Below, piece after piece: positions 42,433 through 51,292 of a DNA stretch of 64,000 bases. The stretch covers positions 1 to 64,000 of the forward strand of contig NZ_CANLSU010000007.1 of the NCBI RefSeq assembly GCF_947493875.1, in the 5' to 3' direction. A model generated the notes under the pieces. The model saw only the letters and a list, made by a program, of their open reading frames with translations, was not told the origin of the DNA and did no database searches. The position numbers were made by a program, and so were the translations under genes. Positions within the stretch are counted from its first letter, which is position 1, and each line of letters starts with the position of its first letter. Source of the stretch: an uncultured Marinococcus sp. (lineage in GTDB: Bacteria > Bacillota > Bacilli > Bacillales > Marinococcaceae).

Positions 42433-42881
42433 CTTTGCTGTCCACCTTTTTGCAGTATGCTTCGTATTTTATGAAAGGTCTGGATAAACTGCTCTACTTC
42501 TTCCTCGTTTATGTCCTGAAGCAGCTCGGACACATACTCATTGACGAGACGGGTATGCCGCTCATGAGATGCTTTGCCTTCAGCGGTAATTTCCACGTAT
42601 TTCACCCGCTGATCTTCACTGCTGGGCACAAATTTTACATAGCCGTTGTTTTCCATTTTTTTCAGACGATTGGACAAGGCGCTCTTTCCGACGATCATCA
42701 TGTTCTGGATTTCTGTCGATGTCATTGGTCCGTATTTCATTAAAAAATCCAAAAGCTCCACCTGTTCCGGAGAAATTTGATTTAATAAATTATCCGGTAT
42801 TTCGTTTGTTATACGATTCCTGCCGAGAATCATTACTTCTGCGAACAGTTCCACCGCTTCTTCCATTTTTTGATCCTTCAT
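42429..42881 (-). CDS. MarR family transcriptional regulator
   Basis: Winged-helix repressor of 150 residues: LLDFLMKYGPMTSTEIQNMM, the recognition helix VGKSALSNRLKKMENNGYV, the wing DQRVKYVEITAEG. The start at 42881 follows GGGGGTG by 5 nt; the frame extends upstream without a better site. It overlaps the MMPL transporter gene by 4 bp and very likely controls the pair through an inverted repeat in the promoter just upstream. Confidence 0.92.
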   Translation of the reverse strand: MKDQKMEEAVELFAEVMILGRNRITNEIPDNLLNQISPEQVELLDFLMKYGPMTSTEIQNMMIVGKSALSNRLKKMENNGYVKFVPSSEDQRVKYVEITAEGKASHERHTRLVNEYVSELLQDINEEEVEQFIQTFHKIRSILQKGGQQR

Positions 42882-42895
42882 TAGTACACCCCCTG

Positions 42896-42935
42896 AACTA
42901 TATAGTAGTTTACCCCCTGAACTTCTATACGTCAA
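42896..42935 (-). promoter_or_regulatory. promoter and candidate MarR operator
   Basis: On the minus strand TTGACG (42935-42930) and TAAACT (42912-42907) are 17 bp apart. The sequence 42896-42910 contains AACTA-N5-TAGTT, an inverted repeat overlapping the -10 region, and the block GTTCAGGGGGT occurs twice. Binding of the MarR protein here would give autoregulation. Confidence 0.5.
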
Positions 42936-42972
42936 GCATTTGCAGATAATGAACCAAAAATTAATTTTCTAC

Positions 42973-42997
42973 AAAAAAAACGCCCGAAGCCGGACGT
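42973..42997 (-). terminator. terminator of the GntR/FCD gene
   Basis: ACGTCCG and CGGGCGT form a 7-bp stem with a GCTT loop and eight T on the minus strand. Confidence 0.85.
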
Positions 42998-42998
42998 A

Positions 42999-43724
42999 TT
43001 AATCATTCATATGCTCAATACCTTTAGACAGCACCTTTTCCACGTTCGTTAAATGAGCACTCATTGCTTCTCCGGCTGCTTCCGGTTCCTGCTCATCGAT
43101 AGCAGTATAAATCCGTTGGTGTTCGTCAAGAAGCCGGCGGAACGAACGTTTTTCTGAAAAGAGCCAGGCCCTTCTCGTTTCATACATTGTTTTCTGCATC
43201 GTGTCGGAGAGCCGGCCCATCATCTGTGTTAATAAAGTATTTCCGGAAGCCTCCACGATCGCAAGATGAAAGCGGACATCCCCCTGCTCCCCGAGATCAT
43301 CGGTCCCGCCTGCTGCATGCATCATCTGCTCCAGCGCAGTACGCATCTGCTCGAGATCTTCCTCCGAACGACGGACTGCCGCGAGCTCGGAAGCCCCTTT
43401 TTCAAGCACATGCCGGACTTCAAAAAGCTCTTTCATTTCCTGTTTTGAAATGAGGGTGCGGCTGTTCATCATTTCTGTAATAGTGGAAAAATCATACTGA
43501 TTCACAAATGTGCCTTCGCCCTGCTTTATGGTTACAATTCCCACGGCACGCAGGGCGCTTAATGCTTCCCGGACGGCTGAACGGCTGACGTCAAATTTTT
43601 CCGAGAGAGCGACGACAGAGTCCAGCTTTTCGCCGGGCTTCACTTCGCCCCGCTTGATCATGTCCTCAATCTTTTCCCGGATGACTTCAGCTATTTTTTT
43701 AGTTTCAATACGGTCCATGGTCAT
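42999..43724 (-). CDS. FadR/GntR family regulator with FCD domain
   Basis: DNA-binding regulator of 241 residues. The GntR winged helix (about 5-70) has the pattern KIAEVIREKIEDMIKRGEVKPG in its first helix and SRSAVREALSALRAVGIV as recognition region. The C-terminal FCD domain (about 85-215) holds the metal/ligand-binding Asp and His residues (FHLAIVEASGN; the final MSAHL). Members such as LldR/LutR sense lactate or related acids. It is divergent from the CstA-type gene, its likely target. Start at 43724 chosen for spacing behind GGAAGGAAGAG; 43718 is also possible. Confidence 0.88.
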   Translation of the reverse strand: MTMDRIETKKIAEVIREKIEDMIKRGEVKPGEKLDSVVALSEKFDVSRSAVREALSALRAVGIVTIKQGEGTFVNQYDFSTITEMMNSRTLISKQEMKELFEVRHVLEKGASELAAVRRSEEDLEQMRTALEQMMHAAGGTDDLGEQGDVRFHLAIVEASGNTLLTQMMGRLSDTMQKTMYETRRAWLFSEKRSFRRLLDEHQRIYTAIDEQEPEAAGEAMSAHLTNVEKVLSKGIEHMND

Positions 43725-43982
43725 CACCCGCTCTTCCTTCCGTTCATTATTTACCGCTATTGTACCACCCACGGAACACTTATACTACGGTTTACCTCTA
43801 TGATAGATAAGGTCATCACATGGGTAAGACTCGCTTCATTTGAGCGTGGTTAAAATCGCTTTTCATTGCTATGTGAAAAAGTTTTGTTTTTTCCATGTAG
43901 ACGATTGTCATTTTGGAAGGAACAAGTTAGAATTTATAACAATGGTTTTCTCCAGTACATTGCAGCAAAGGTGGAACGTTTT

Positions 43983-45419
43983 ATGTTTTCTTTCTTTATC
44001 GCTATTATCCTGCTAATTGCCGGCTACATCGTTTACGGATCCTTCGTGGAGAAAACGTTCGGCATCAATGACCGCAACAAAACGCCTGCGTACCATAATG
44101 AAGGGCATATCGACTACTCTCCTCTCAGCTGGTGGCGCGGCAGCCTTATCCAGCTGTTAAATATTGCTGGCCTCGGGCCCATTTTCGGCGCGCTGCTTGG
44201 AGCACTGTATGGGCCGATCGTATTTTTCTGGATCGTACTGGGCACCATTTTCGCCGGTGCCGTACACGACTATTTTTCCGGCATGCTTTCTCTTCGCCAT
44301 AACGGAGCCCAGTTTCCAGGACTCGTAGGAAAGTATCTCGGGCGTCCAATGCAGAGCTTCATCAATATCGTCAGCATTTGCTTAATGATCCTTGTGGCTG
44401 CCGCCTTTATTGCTGGACCGGCCGAATTAATTGCAAGCCTGACTCCGCTCAGCTTTCTCACCGCCATTTTTGCTATTTTTGCATATTTTTTATTGGCTGC
44501 TCTGCTTCCAATTCAACGGGTCATTGGAAAAATTTATCCTCTTTTCGGCGCAGTGCTTATTTTTATGGCGGTCAGTATTGCCGGTGCCCTGGTGTTTTCA
44601 GACGTAACGATTCCAAACGTTACGCTCGCCAATCTTCATCCCGATGAACTGCCGGTATGGCCGATGGTGATGGTGACTATTTCCTGCGGGGCCATTTCCG
44701 GATTTCACAGCACCCAGAGTCCAATCATCGCCCGCACGCTGAAAAAAGAGTCAGAAGGGCGCAAGGTGTTTTACGGGGCTATGATTGCCGAAGGCATCAT
44801 TACCCTCATATGGGCCGCAGCCGGCATGGCCTTCTTCGGAGGCACTGGCGGGCTTCAGGCAGCCATAGCCGCCGGAGGCCCGGCCGGCGCTGTCAACGAA
44901 ATTTCTACGAGCCTTCTTGGCACACTCGGCGGGGTGCTTGCCGTTCTTGGTGTTATTTTGCTTCCTATTACGACAGGCGACACTGCCCTTCGTTCTTCAC
45001 GGATGATGCTTGCAGAGCTCGTGGCAAACGCTGTATCCCTAAAAGGAAGGCCGCTTTTAATTCTTACTATTATTCCGGTCGTTATCCCGGCTTTGTTTTT
45101 ATCCATGATCGATTATTCGTTTTTGTGGAGATATGTAGGGTGGACCAACCAGCTCGTCGCTACCGTGATGCTTTGGACCGGCTGCATGTACCTGCTTTAT
45201 GCCGGCAAAAACCATTTCATCTGCGGCGTGCCGGCGATGTTTATGACAGCTGTCGTCTGCTCCTATATCTTTTACGCCCCGGAAGGATTAGGTCTTCCGT
45301 ACGGCCTTTCCATGACGATTGGGGCCGTCCTGACTGTATTCGTGCTGGCCTGGTACGTCTTTAAAATAATCTCCGTCAAACGGCAGGCAGCCTACGAACA
45401 GGTCGAAAAATCTATATAA
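43983..45419 (+). CDS. carbon starvation CstA family transporter
   Basis: Membrane protein of 478 residues with about 12 helices. It shows the CstA family hallmarks: GIND and TPAY near the start, DYSPLSWWRGSLIQLLNIAG-type cytoplasmic loop, SGFHSTQSPI in the middle and PITTGDTALRSSRM later. Members import pyruvate or peptides under carbon limitation. This is the short form, about 480 residues against about 700 for E. coli CstA/BtsT. The start at 43983 follows AAAGGTGG by 8 nt. Divergent to a FadR-type regulator. Confidence 0.87.
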   Translation: MFSFFIAIILLIAGYIVYGSFVEKTFGINDRNKTPAYHNEGHIDYSPLSWWRGSLIQLLNIAGLGPIFGALLGALYGPIVFFWIVLGTIFAGAVHDYFSGMLSLRHNGAQFPGLVGKYLGRPMQSFINIVSICLMILVAAAFIAGPAELIASLTPLSFLTAIFAIFAYFLLAALLPIQRVIGKIYPLFGAVLIFMAVSIAGALVFSDVTIPNVTLANLHPDELPVWPMVMVTISCGAISGFHSTQSPIIARTLKKESEGRKVFYGAMIAEGIITLIWAAAGMAFFGGTGGLQAAIAAGGPAGAVNEISTSLLGTLGGVLAVLGVILLPITTGDTALRSSRMMLAELVANAVSLKGRPLLILTIIPVVIPALFLSMIDYSFLWRYVGWTNQLVATVMLWTGCMYLLYAGKNHFICGVPAMFMTAVVCSYIFYAPEGLGLPYGLSMTIGAVLTVFVLAWYVFKIISVKRQAAYEQVEKSI

Positions 45420-45427
45420 ATGGTTTT

Positions 45428-45458
45428 AGCTGCCTGCTGTTGTGGGCAGCTTTTTTTA
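45428..45458 (+). terminator. terminator of the CstA-type gene
   Basis: AGCTGCC and GGCAGCT form a 7-bp stem followed by seven T. Confidence 0.85.
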
Positions 45459-45542
45459 GTGCAGGAGAGGCTGATGAAAACGCTGCACGTTCATGCTACA
45501 CTAAATACAGATATGAAATTTTTATAAAGAAGGCGGCTTACC

Positions 45543-46616
45543 ATGCACTACTGGAGAAAAATTAAGCGGCGGTTCATCGGAGGCAGACTGATCAAAACCG
45601 GGATAGCTGTTCTGCTCACTGCCTTTATATGCGGCATTTTTGACCTCCCGCAGGCCTTCGCCGTTATCACAGCCATCGTAACCCTTGAACCGACGGCAGC
45701 AGCTTCCATACGTAAAGGCGCCCAGCGTCTTCCTGCCACCGTCATTGGGGCAGCCCTCGCCATGCTCACCGTTTATTTATTCGGTCCAACCCCGATAACG
45801 TATATGATTGCTTCTGTGTTAACACTTTATTTCTGTAACATGCTGCGTCTCCGGGACGGGATGCTCGTTGCAACGATTACGGCAGTGGCAATGATCCCCA
45901 CAGCGAGCGACCATTATTTTTTAACTTTCGTAGAACGAGTCGGCACGACGTTTATCGGCCTTGCGATCTCTACAGTTATTAATTTAACGATTCTTCCTCC
46001 AAAATTTTCTTCCTTGCTTGCAGAACAGAATCGGAAAATGTTCGTGGAGACCGCTGAAATTTTTGAACTTCGTCTTGAGGAAGTAATGAATGGCCGGCGT
46101 CCGTCTGCACAGGTCATGGATAAATACTATCAGCTGGAAAATGATCTGGAGCGGGCCATCCAACTCTCTTATTACCAGCAGGAAGAATGGAAATATCATA
46201 AAAAAAAGGATACAGAGGCAAAAAGATTTACCCGGGAGCAGCGCCAGCTCCATTTTTTAGAACGCATAAGCTATCATATTAACCGTTTATTTAATTTCGA
46301 GACAGATGACTGTACGTTTACGAAAGAAGAGGTCCAGCTGATTGGTGATATTATTCCTGCGATGTCACAAACGATTCATCACTTCGGGGAACGTATCTCC
46401 GATGAGCAGTTCAGGCTGATTGAACGTCTCGACCGGTGCTTCTGGAAAAAACGCCAGCATGCCTCGCGGCCGAACATAAAAAAATATCATCATCATTTTT
46501 CTACAGACGTCATTATTATCTTTGCCCTCCTGTCCATTCACGATGTCCTCGAAGAGCTCGAAGAACTTCATTTCCCCGAACAGCCCGAACAACAGCAAAC
46601 GCCCCGGCCTTCCTAA
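45543..46616 (+). CDS. FUSC/aromatic acid exporter family protein
   Basis: Protein of 357 residues of the aromatic acid exporter (ArAE/DUF939, YgaE-like) family. The N-terminal 150 residues form about six membrane helices (TGIAVLLTAFICGIF; QAFAVITAIVTLEPT; RLPATVIGAALAML). The C-terminal 200 residues are soluble, highly charged and mostly helical, ending in acidic and Gln/Pro-rich residues. The substrate is unknown. ATG 45543 lies behind AAGGCGG. Single-gene unit. Confidence 0.82.
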   Translation: MHYWRKIKRRFIGGRLIKTGIAVLLTAFICGIFDLPQAFAVITAIVTLEPTAAASIRKGAQRLPATVIGAALAMLTVYLFGPTPITYMIASVLTLYFCNMLRLRDGMLVATITAVAMIPTASDHYFLTFVERVGTTFIGLAISTVINLTILPPKFSSLLAEQNRKMFVETAEIFELRLEEVMNGRRPSAQVMDKYYQLENDLERAIQLSYYQQEEWKYHKKKDTEAKRFTREQRQLHFLERISYHINRLFNFETDDCTFTKEEVQLIGDIIPAMSQTIHHFGERISDEQFRLIERLDRCFWKKRQHASRPNIKKYHHHFSTDVIIIFALLSIHDVLEELEELHFPEQPEQQQTPRPS

Positions 46617-46626
46617 GGCACGGGGC
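46601..46626 (+). terminator. hairpin at the end of the FUSC gene
   Basis: GCCCCG pairs with CGGGGC and the inner GCCTT with AAGGC. It overlaps the stop codon and is followed by an AT-rich but not T-pure tail, so terminator activity is likely but not certain. Confidence 0.55.
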
Positions 46627-46648
46627 ATTTATTTATCAGTTTTTCTTT

Positions 46649-48289
46649 TTAGGATTTACTGAAGGAGGATAAAAATTTCACTCTGTCTCCCATTGGAGGA
46701 GTCTGTTCATCAATAAGCTGAATTTCCAGCACAGCCGGAGAATTGTCTGAACAGAGGCTTTGATAAAGCTCAGGGGTAATATCATCCATGGAACGGACCG
46801 TGGCATACCTTACCCCCATCTGTTCTGCAATAGCTGCCACCGGTACCATCGACTGTTCAAAACGGTCATGCATTCTTCCATATTGAAGCCGGTGCCCGTG
46901 ATACACCATTCCGAGCCTGGCGTTATTCATCACAATGAAAAGAATAGGCAGCTGATATTCTTTGGCTGTCAGCACTTCCATCCCATGCATAAAAAAGCAT
47001 CCATCCCCCGTAATACTTGTAACAGGGCGGTGTGGTTCAGCGAGCTTTGCTCCAAGCGCATTGGAAATTCCCGAACCCATAGCACCAAAATGGACATTGA
47101 TGTCATACGTATCCGGTTTTTTCACGTCCATGTAATGAATCACATAGCTCATAAACTCCCCGATATCCACCGTAAAAAGCGTATCCTCCGGCATCTGGGA
47201 CTGGAGCTGCTGAAGCACGTTCTGGGTTTCAAACTTTTCGTTTACAGCTTTCGGCTGAACACCTGTCCACTGACGCCCCGCCTCTCCTTCTGCCGGAAGA
47301 CGAAGCCGCCTGTTTATTTCTCCGATTGTCATGCGCACATCCCCAAGCAGGGAAATATCCACTTTATACTTGCGGTCAAATACCGTCGGATCATGGTCGA
47401 GCTGAATCACAAAACGATCAGCGGCCAAAGCCGGGTTCCAGTTGTTTGTAGCCGTTTCCCCGAGACTTGAGCCGATGACAAAAATAATGGAATGATCGCT
47501 GTTTTCCATTACTTCCGTAGCTGATTCGTGCCCGGCAAAGCCATACACGCCACGCGCGTTTGGGTGGTCCGACGGTATAAGCCCTTTCGCCTGAGGCGTA
47601 GTAACGACCGGCCAGTCCAGGTAATCCACCAGGTTCATAACCCCGGGTAAGGCATCTTTTGCTCCCTGTCCAAGGAAAATGATTCCCTGACGGTTACCGG
47701 AGAGTATGCGGGTGGCTTCCTCCACATTGCTTTCCACCGGGGACAAACGGCGTTTCACCGGATATTCGGGCAGCTCAGTGCTGCCTTCGAGCATAGATAA
47801 TTGAATATTGATCGGGACCGCTACATGCACGGGACCGGGTATGCCGGCGAATGCTTTACATACCGCCTCCTTGAATACTTCACGCACTTCATGGATGCTT
47901 TCCACCCGACGGCTGTATTTGGTCACCGGAGTAAACATTGGAACAACATCAAGCTCCTGGGAAGCATTCAGGCCAACCGTCGATGTCGGCACAGAGCCGG
48001 TAATAAAAAGCACAGGAGTCTGCTCCCGCATTGCATTAGCCGCTCCAGAAAGAAGGTTTGTCGCCCCGGGTCCGCTGCTTGCTATACATACACCCAGATT
48101 ACCCGAGCGCTTCGCGTAGGCGGAAGCCATATAGCCGGCCGCGCCTTCATGCTTTGTAACAACCGGCGTAATTTCGTTATGCTCATACATTTTATCAAAA
48201 AGAGCATTCACCGATCCCGCCGGTATACCGAAAACATAGTCCAGGCCATCCTGCCGCAAATAATCAATTATCCACTGAGCTGCTTTCAT
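46649..48289 (-). CDS. thiamine-pyrophosphate-dependent enzyme, acetolactate synthase-like
   Basis: TPP enzyme of 546 residues with the three-domain layout of acetolactate synthase and pyruvate oxidase. The catalytic glutamate is in TKHEGAAGYMASAYAK (about residue 48), and the TPP/Mg motif is GDGCFFMHGME...MNNARLG. No regulatory small subunit gene follows, so anabolic acetolactate synthase (IlvBN) is unlikely; a catabolic or oxidase-like role is possible. The substrate cannot be read. ATG 48289 lies behind AGGGGG with a long spacer. It stands alone between the FUSC and GGDEF-EAL genes. Confidence 0.82.
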   Translation of the reverse strand: MKAAQWIIDYLRQDGLDYVFGIPAGSVNALFDKMYEHNEITPVVTKHEGAAGYMASAYAKRSGNLGVCIASSGPGATNLLSGAANAMREQTPVLFITGSVPTSTVGLNASQELDVVPMFTPVTKYSRRVESIHEVREVFKEAVCKAFAGIPGPVHVAVPINIQLSMLEGSTELPEYPVKRRLSPVESNVEEATRILSGNRQGIIFLGQGAKDALPGVMNLVDYLDWPVVTTPQAKGLIPSDHPNARGVYGFAGHESATEVMENSDHSIIFVIGSSLGETATNNWNPALAADRFVIQLDHDPTVFDRKYKVDISLLGDVRMTIGEINRRLRLPAEGEAGRQWTGVQPKAVNEKFETQNVLQQLQSQMPEDTLFTVDIGEFMSYVIHYMDVKKPDTYDINVHFGAMGSGISNALGAKLAEPHRPVTSITGDGCFFMHGMEVLTAKEYQLPILFIVMNNARLGMVYHGHRLQYGRMHDRFEQSMVPVAAIAEQMGVRYATVRSMDDITPELYQSLCSDNSPAVLEIQLIDEQTPPMGDRVKFLSSFSKS

Positions 48290-48317
48290 TCTGTTTTATT
48301 CCCCCTACTAATTTTTA

Positions 48318-51122
48318 CTAGTTATTACAAAATCCAGGGATTTTACCCGCCTGTACTGGTTTACTATACAGGAAACCCTGAACTAAATCACAATTGTTCG
48401 CCTGCAAAAACTTCTGTTGTTCAAGCGTTTCCACCCCTTCGGCGATCACGTGAAGGTTCAGACTGTGAGCAAGAGCAATAATCGTAGTTGTAATAGGGGC
48501 GGAGCTGTTTTCTGATTTAATATCATCAATAAATACTTTATCAATCTTCAGTGTATCAATTGGGAATTCTCTGAGATACTGCAGGGAACAGTAGCCGGTG
48601 CCAAAATCGTCTATTGAAATACGGACTCCGATACTTTTTAGTCTTTTCATGGTCGTGACCGTTTCTTCAGTGTTTAACAGCAGTGTATTTTCCGTAATCT
48701 CAATTTCTAAAAATTCTGGTGCAAGTCCCGTCCGGGCAAGTACCTCTTTCACGGTATCAACCAGCCCCTCCCGCTGAAACTGCTGTGCGGAAATATTTAC
48801 CGCTACACGCAGGCTGCAGTGGCTCTGCTCCTGCCAGTTTTTCGCCTGGGAGCAGGCCTCCTCTAAAATCCATTCGCCGATGGATGTAATTAAGCCGGTG
48901 TCTTCAGCGATTGGAATGAAATCTGAAGGAGCTATTTTTCCGTGAAGCGGATGATTCCAGCGCACCAGTGCTTCCACGCCGATAACAATATTTTTACTTA
49001 AACGCACCTGCGGCTGGTAGAACAATTCAAGCTCATTGTTTTCGAGCGCCCGGTATAAATCATTTTCAAGCCGGATTTTTTTCATGTCCGGCCCCATCTG
49101 TTCGGACGAAAACGCCCGGTACGTATTGCCGTTCATTTCCTTCGCTTTATGCATGGCCGAGTTGGCATTCTGGATCAAATCATCCGCCAAATGACCATCC
49201 AGCGGGAAGAAGCTGATACCGATACTCGGTTTTACATATACTTCTTCCCCCTCGAGATAAAACGGATTGCGGAACACACGCAGAATCTGTTCTGCAGTGG
49301 ATGTAGCCTGCGCCATGCTATCAAGCCTTGGAAGAATTAAAATAAATTCGTCTCCTCCCTGGCGGGCCACAGTCGCTGCCCCGCTTACCATTTCCTGAAG
49401 CCGGTAGGCAACTTCAGTTAATAATTCGTCTCCTCCAGCATGGCCGAAACGGTCATTGATTTGCTTAAAACGGTCCAGGTCGAGAAATAGTACAGCAATT
49501 TCCTGATCATGCTCCTTGGCTTCCCGAAGCGTCTGACTCAGCCGATCATGCACAAGCATCCGGTTCGGGAGACCGGTCGTTCCATCATAGTACGCGTAGT
49601 ATTCAATCCGCTGCTCCATTTCTTTTCGTACCGTAACGTCTCTGACCGTTAATACGTACCCGACCACTATACCTTCTTCAATCTGGCTTGAAAGAGTATA
49701 CTCAAGCGTTACCAGTCCCTTTTCAGGATGGCTCATATACGCTTCCCCGCTTACCGGCTGCACAGCATCCGATGCCAGATAAGACGCAAATATATCAGAA
49801 AGTGCGCCCTCTTCATTTTCTACATGCTCAAGAATTTCATCGTAGGACTGAATGCTGTGGAACAGCTGGGTGTCCGTTTCAAGCATATGCTCAGCTGCTT
49901 CGTTGGAAAACATGACGGTGCCTTCCAGCGAAAATCCGATAATACCTTCATCCACCGTGTTCATAATCAGCTCTTTTTCCGTATTGATTTTGCGCATCTC
50001 CAAAATCAGCCGCTGAAGCTCTTCATTCTTGCTTTGTATTTCCTCGGTCCGCCGCGCAATAATGCTTTCCTGGCTTTCAAGGTTGTATAAATGAATCAGA
50101 ACAGGCGCAGTGGCATTAACAATGGATTCCACCCGGCGCTGCTGGGCTTTGGTATATTCGGCCGGCTGTTCCCCGAGATGAGCGACTACGATCACGCCAA
50201 GAACACGGCCAACAGAAATCATCGGCACCATAAAAATACTCTTGATATTAAACACATCGCAGATTTCCTGGAATATCCTGTTTTCTTTTGCAACATCCTC
50301 GACAAAAAGCGGTTGTTTTGTTTGAACGACCTGCTGAAAAAGCTTATCGTTCGTCTGGTCCATCTGCATTCGCTCGTGAATGTTTAACCATTCATTCTGT
50401 TCAAAATCACTTCTTCGGCTGAGCTTTGAAGGCATGACTGTTTCTTTGGAAACAGGATCAATGATATGAAGACTAACATTATGATTGTTCAGCTCGTCCC
50501 CGACATGATTAAAGCAGACATCAATCGCCGAGTCGGATGTCTGTGAATGGGCAAGCTGTTCCATCACTTCGATAAGGGTCTGCTTTTCATGCAGAAGCTC
50601 CTCAATGTTGTGCATCGCCTGGCTGTTACGAATGGCTACAGCAGCCATGTGTACATAGGCTTCCACTGTTTCAATTTCAGAATCGGTTAAATTCATCGGC
50701 ACTCCGTAATCAAACAAATATACGAGTCCGAATAATTCGTCCCCCTGGGAGATTGGAACTGTAAGCACCGACCGGATCTGGAAGAAATCAATCGTTCTGG
50801 CATCCGGCCTGTTATCTTTAGATGTATCAGCAATATAGATGGACTGCCGGGAGTCAATCACTTCCCGGGCCAGATGGTCCACCTGCGGGTCGACCACATG
50901 CTGGTCTATAGTCATACCGCTCAGCACTTCCGGCTTGCTGACGTAGCCTCTGTAACGCTCCCTGTCCTCTGGGAGATAAATACCAACCGCATCGCATTGG
51001 ATAATTTCTTCTGATATAGCTGTTACGACGTGTTCAAGAAGTGTTTTAATGTCCAAATTGGCATTAATCAGTCGTGTAATCCTAGCAAGACGCGTATAAC
51101 GATTATGTTGTCCGTTTGACAT
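48318..51122 (-). CDS. GAF-GAF-PAS-GGDEF-EAL cyclic-di-GMP protein
   Basis: Signalling protein of 934 residues that can make and break cyclic di-GMP. Domains in order: GAF (about 15-165), GAF (about 195-345), a coiled-coil linker (about 350-385), PAS (about 390-495), GGDEF (about 510-665, motif GGDEF at 589-593) and EAL (about 685-925; EALVRW at 717, DDFGTGYCSL). Both catalytic motifs are intact, so either activity is possible; no RxxD inhibitory site precedes GGDEF. No membrane segment. The start at 51122 follows AGGGGCG; an upstream in-frame ATG (51152) has no ribosome binding site. Confidence 0.92.
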   Translation of the reverse strand: MSNGQHNRYTRLARITRLINANLDIKTLLEHVVTAISEEIIQCDAVGIYLPEDRERYRGYVSKPEVLSGMTIDQHVVDPQVDHLAREVIDSRQSIYIADTSKDNRPDARTIDFFQIRSVLTVPISQGDELFGLVYLFDYGVPMNLTDSEIETVEAYVHMAAVAIRNSQAMHNIEELLHEKQTLIEVMEQLAHSQTSDSAIDVCFNHVGDELNNHNVSLHIIDPVSKETVMPSKLSRRSDFEQNEWLNIHERMQMDQTNDKLFQQVVQTKQPLFVEDVAKENRIFQEICDVFNIKSIFMVPMISVGRVLGVIVVAHLGEQPAEYTKAQQRRVESIVNATAPVLIHLYNLESQESIIARRTEEIQSKNEELQRLILEMRKINTEKELIMNTVDEGIIGFSLEGTVMFSNEAAEHMLETDTQLFHSIQSYDEILEHVENEEGALSDIFASYLASDAVQPVSGEAYMSHPEKGLVTLEYTLSSQIEEGIVVGYVLTVRDVTVRKEMEQRIEYYAYYDGTTGLPNRMLVHDRLSQTLREAKEHDQEIAVLFLDLDRFKQINDRFGHAGGDELLTEVAYRLQEMVSGAATVARQGGDEFILILPRLDSMAQATSTAEQILRVFRNPFYLEGEEVYVKPSIGISFFPLDGHLADDLIQNANSAMHKAKEMNGNTYRAFSSEQMGPDMKKIRLENDLYRALENNELELFYQPQVRLSKNIVIGVEALVRWNHPLHGKIAPSDFIPIAEDTGLITSIGEWILEEACSQAKNWQEQSHCSLRVAVNISAQQFQREGLVDTVKEVLARTGLAPEFLEIEITENTLLLNTEETVTTMKRLKSIGVRISIDDFGTGYCSLQYLREFPIDTLKIDKVFIDDIKSENSSAPITTTIIALAHSLNLHVIAEGVETLEQQKFLQANNCDLVQGFLYSKPVQAGKIPGFCNN

Positions 51123-51292
51123 CGAATCGCCCCTGTCTGTCGATGATTCCAAAGCTTTTATCTATATTATGCACTAATATTTCAATAGCAGGAAAATTTT
51201 TTCTTTATTAAAGTCCTATTTTTCTCTGCTATCCCCCTGTTATGTAGAGGACAATCCGTCTCCCTCCGGAAACAGAAAGCCCCATTATATCT

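Noticed and set aside
44657-45364. Long frame (235 codons) inside the CstA-type gene
   Set aside because: Arg/His/Ser-rich frameshifted translation of a membrane protein gene; no independent signals.
46760-48481. Antisense frames opposite the TPP enzyme gene
   Set aside because: Both overlap a gene with full catalytic motifs on the minus strand and show no family features.
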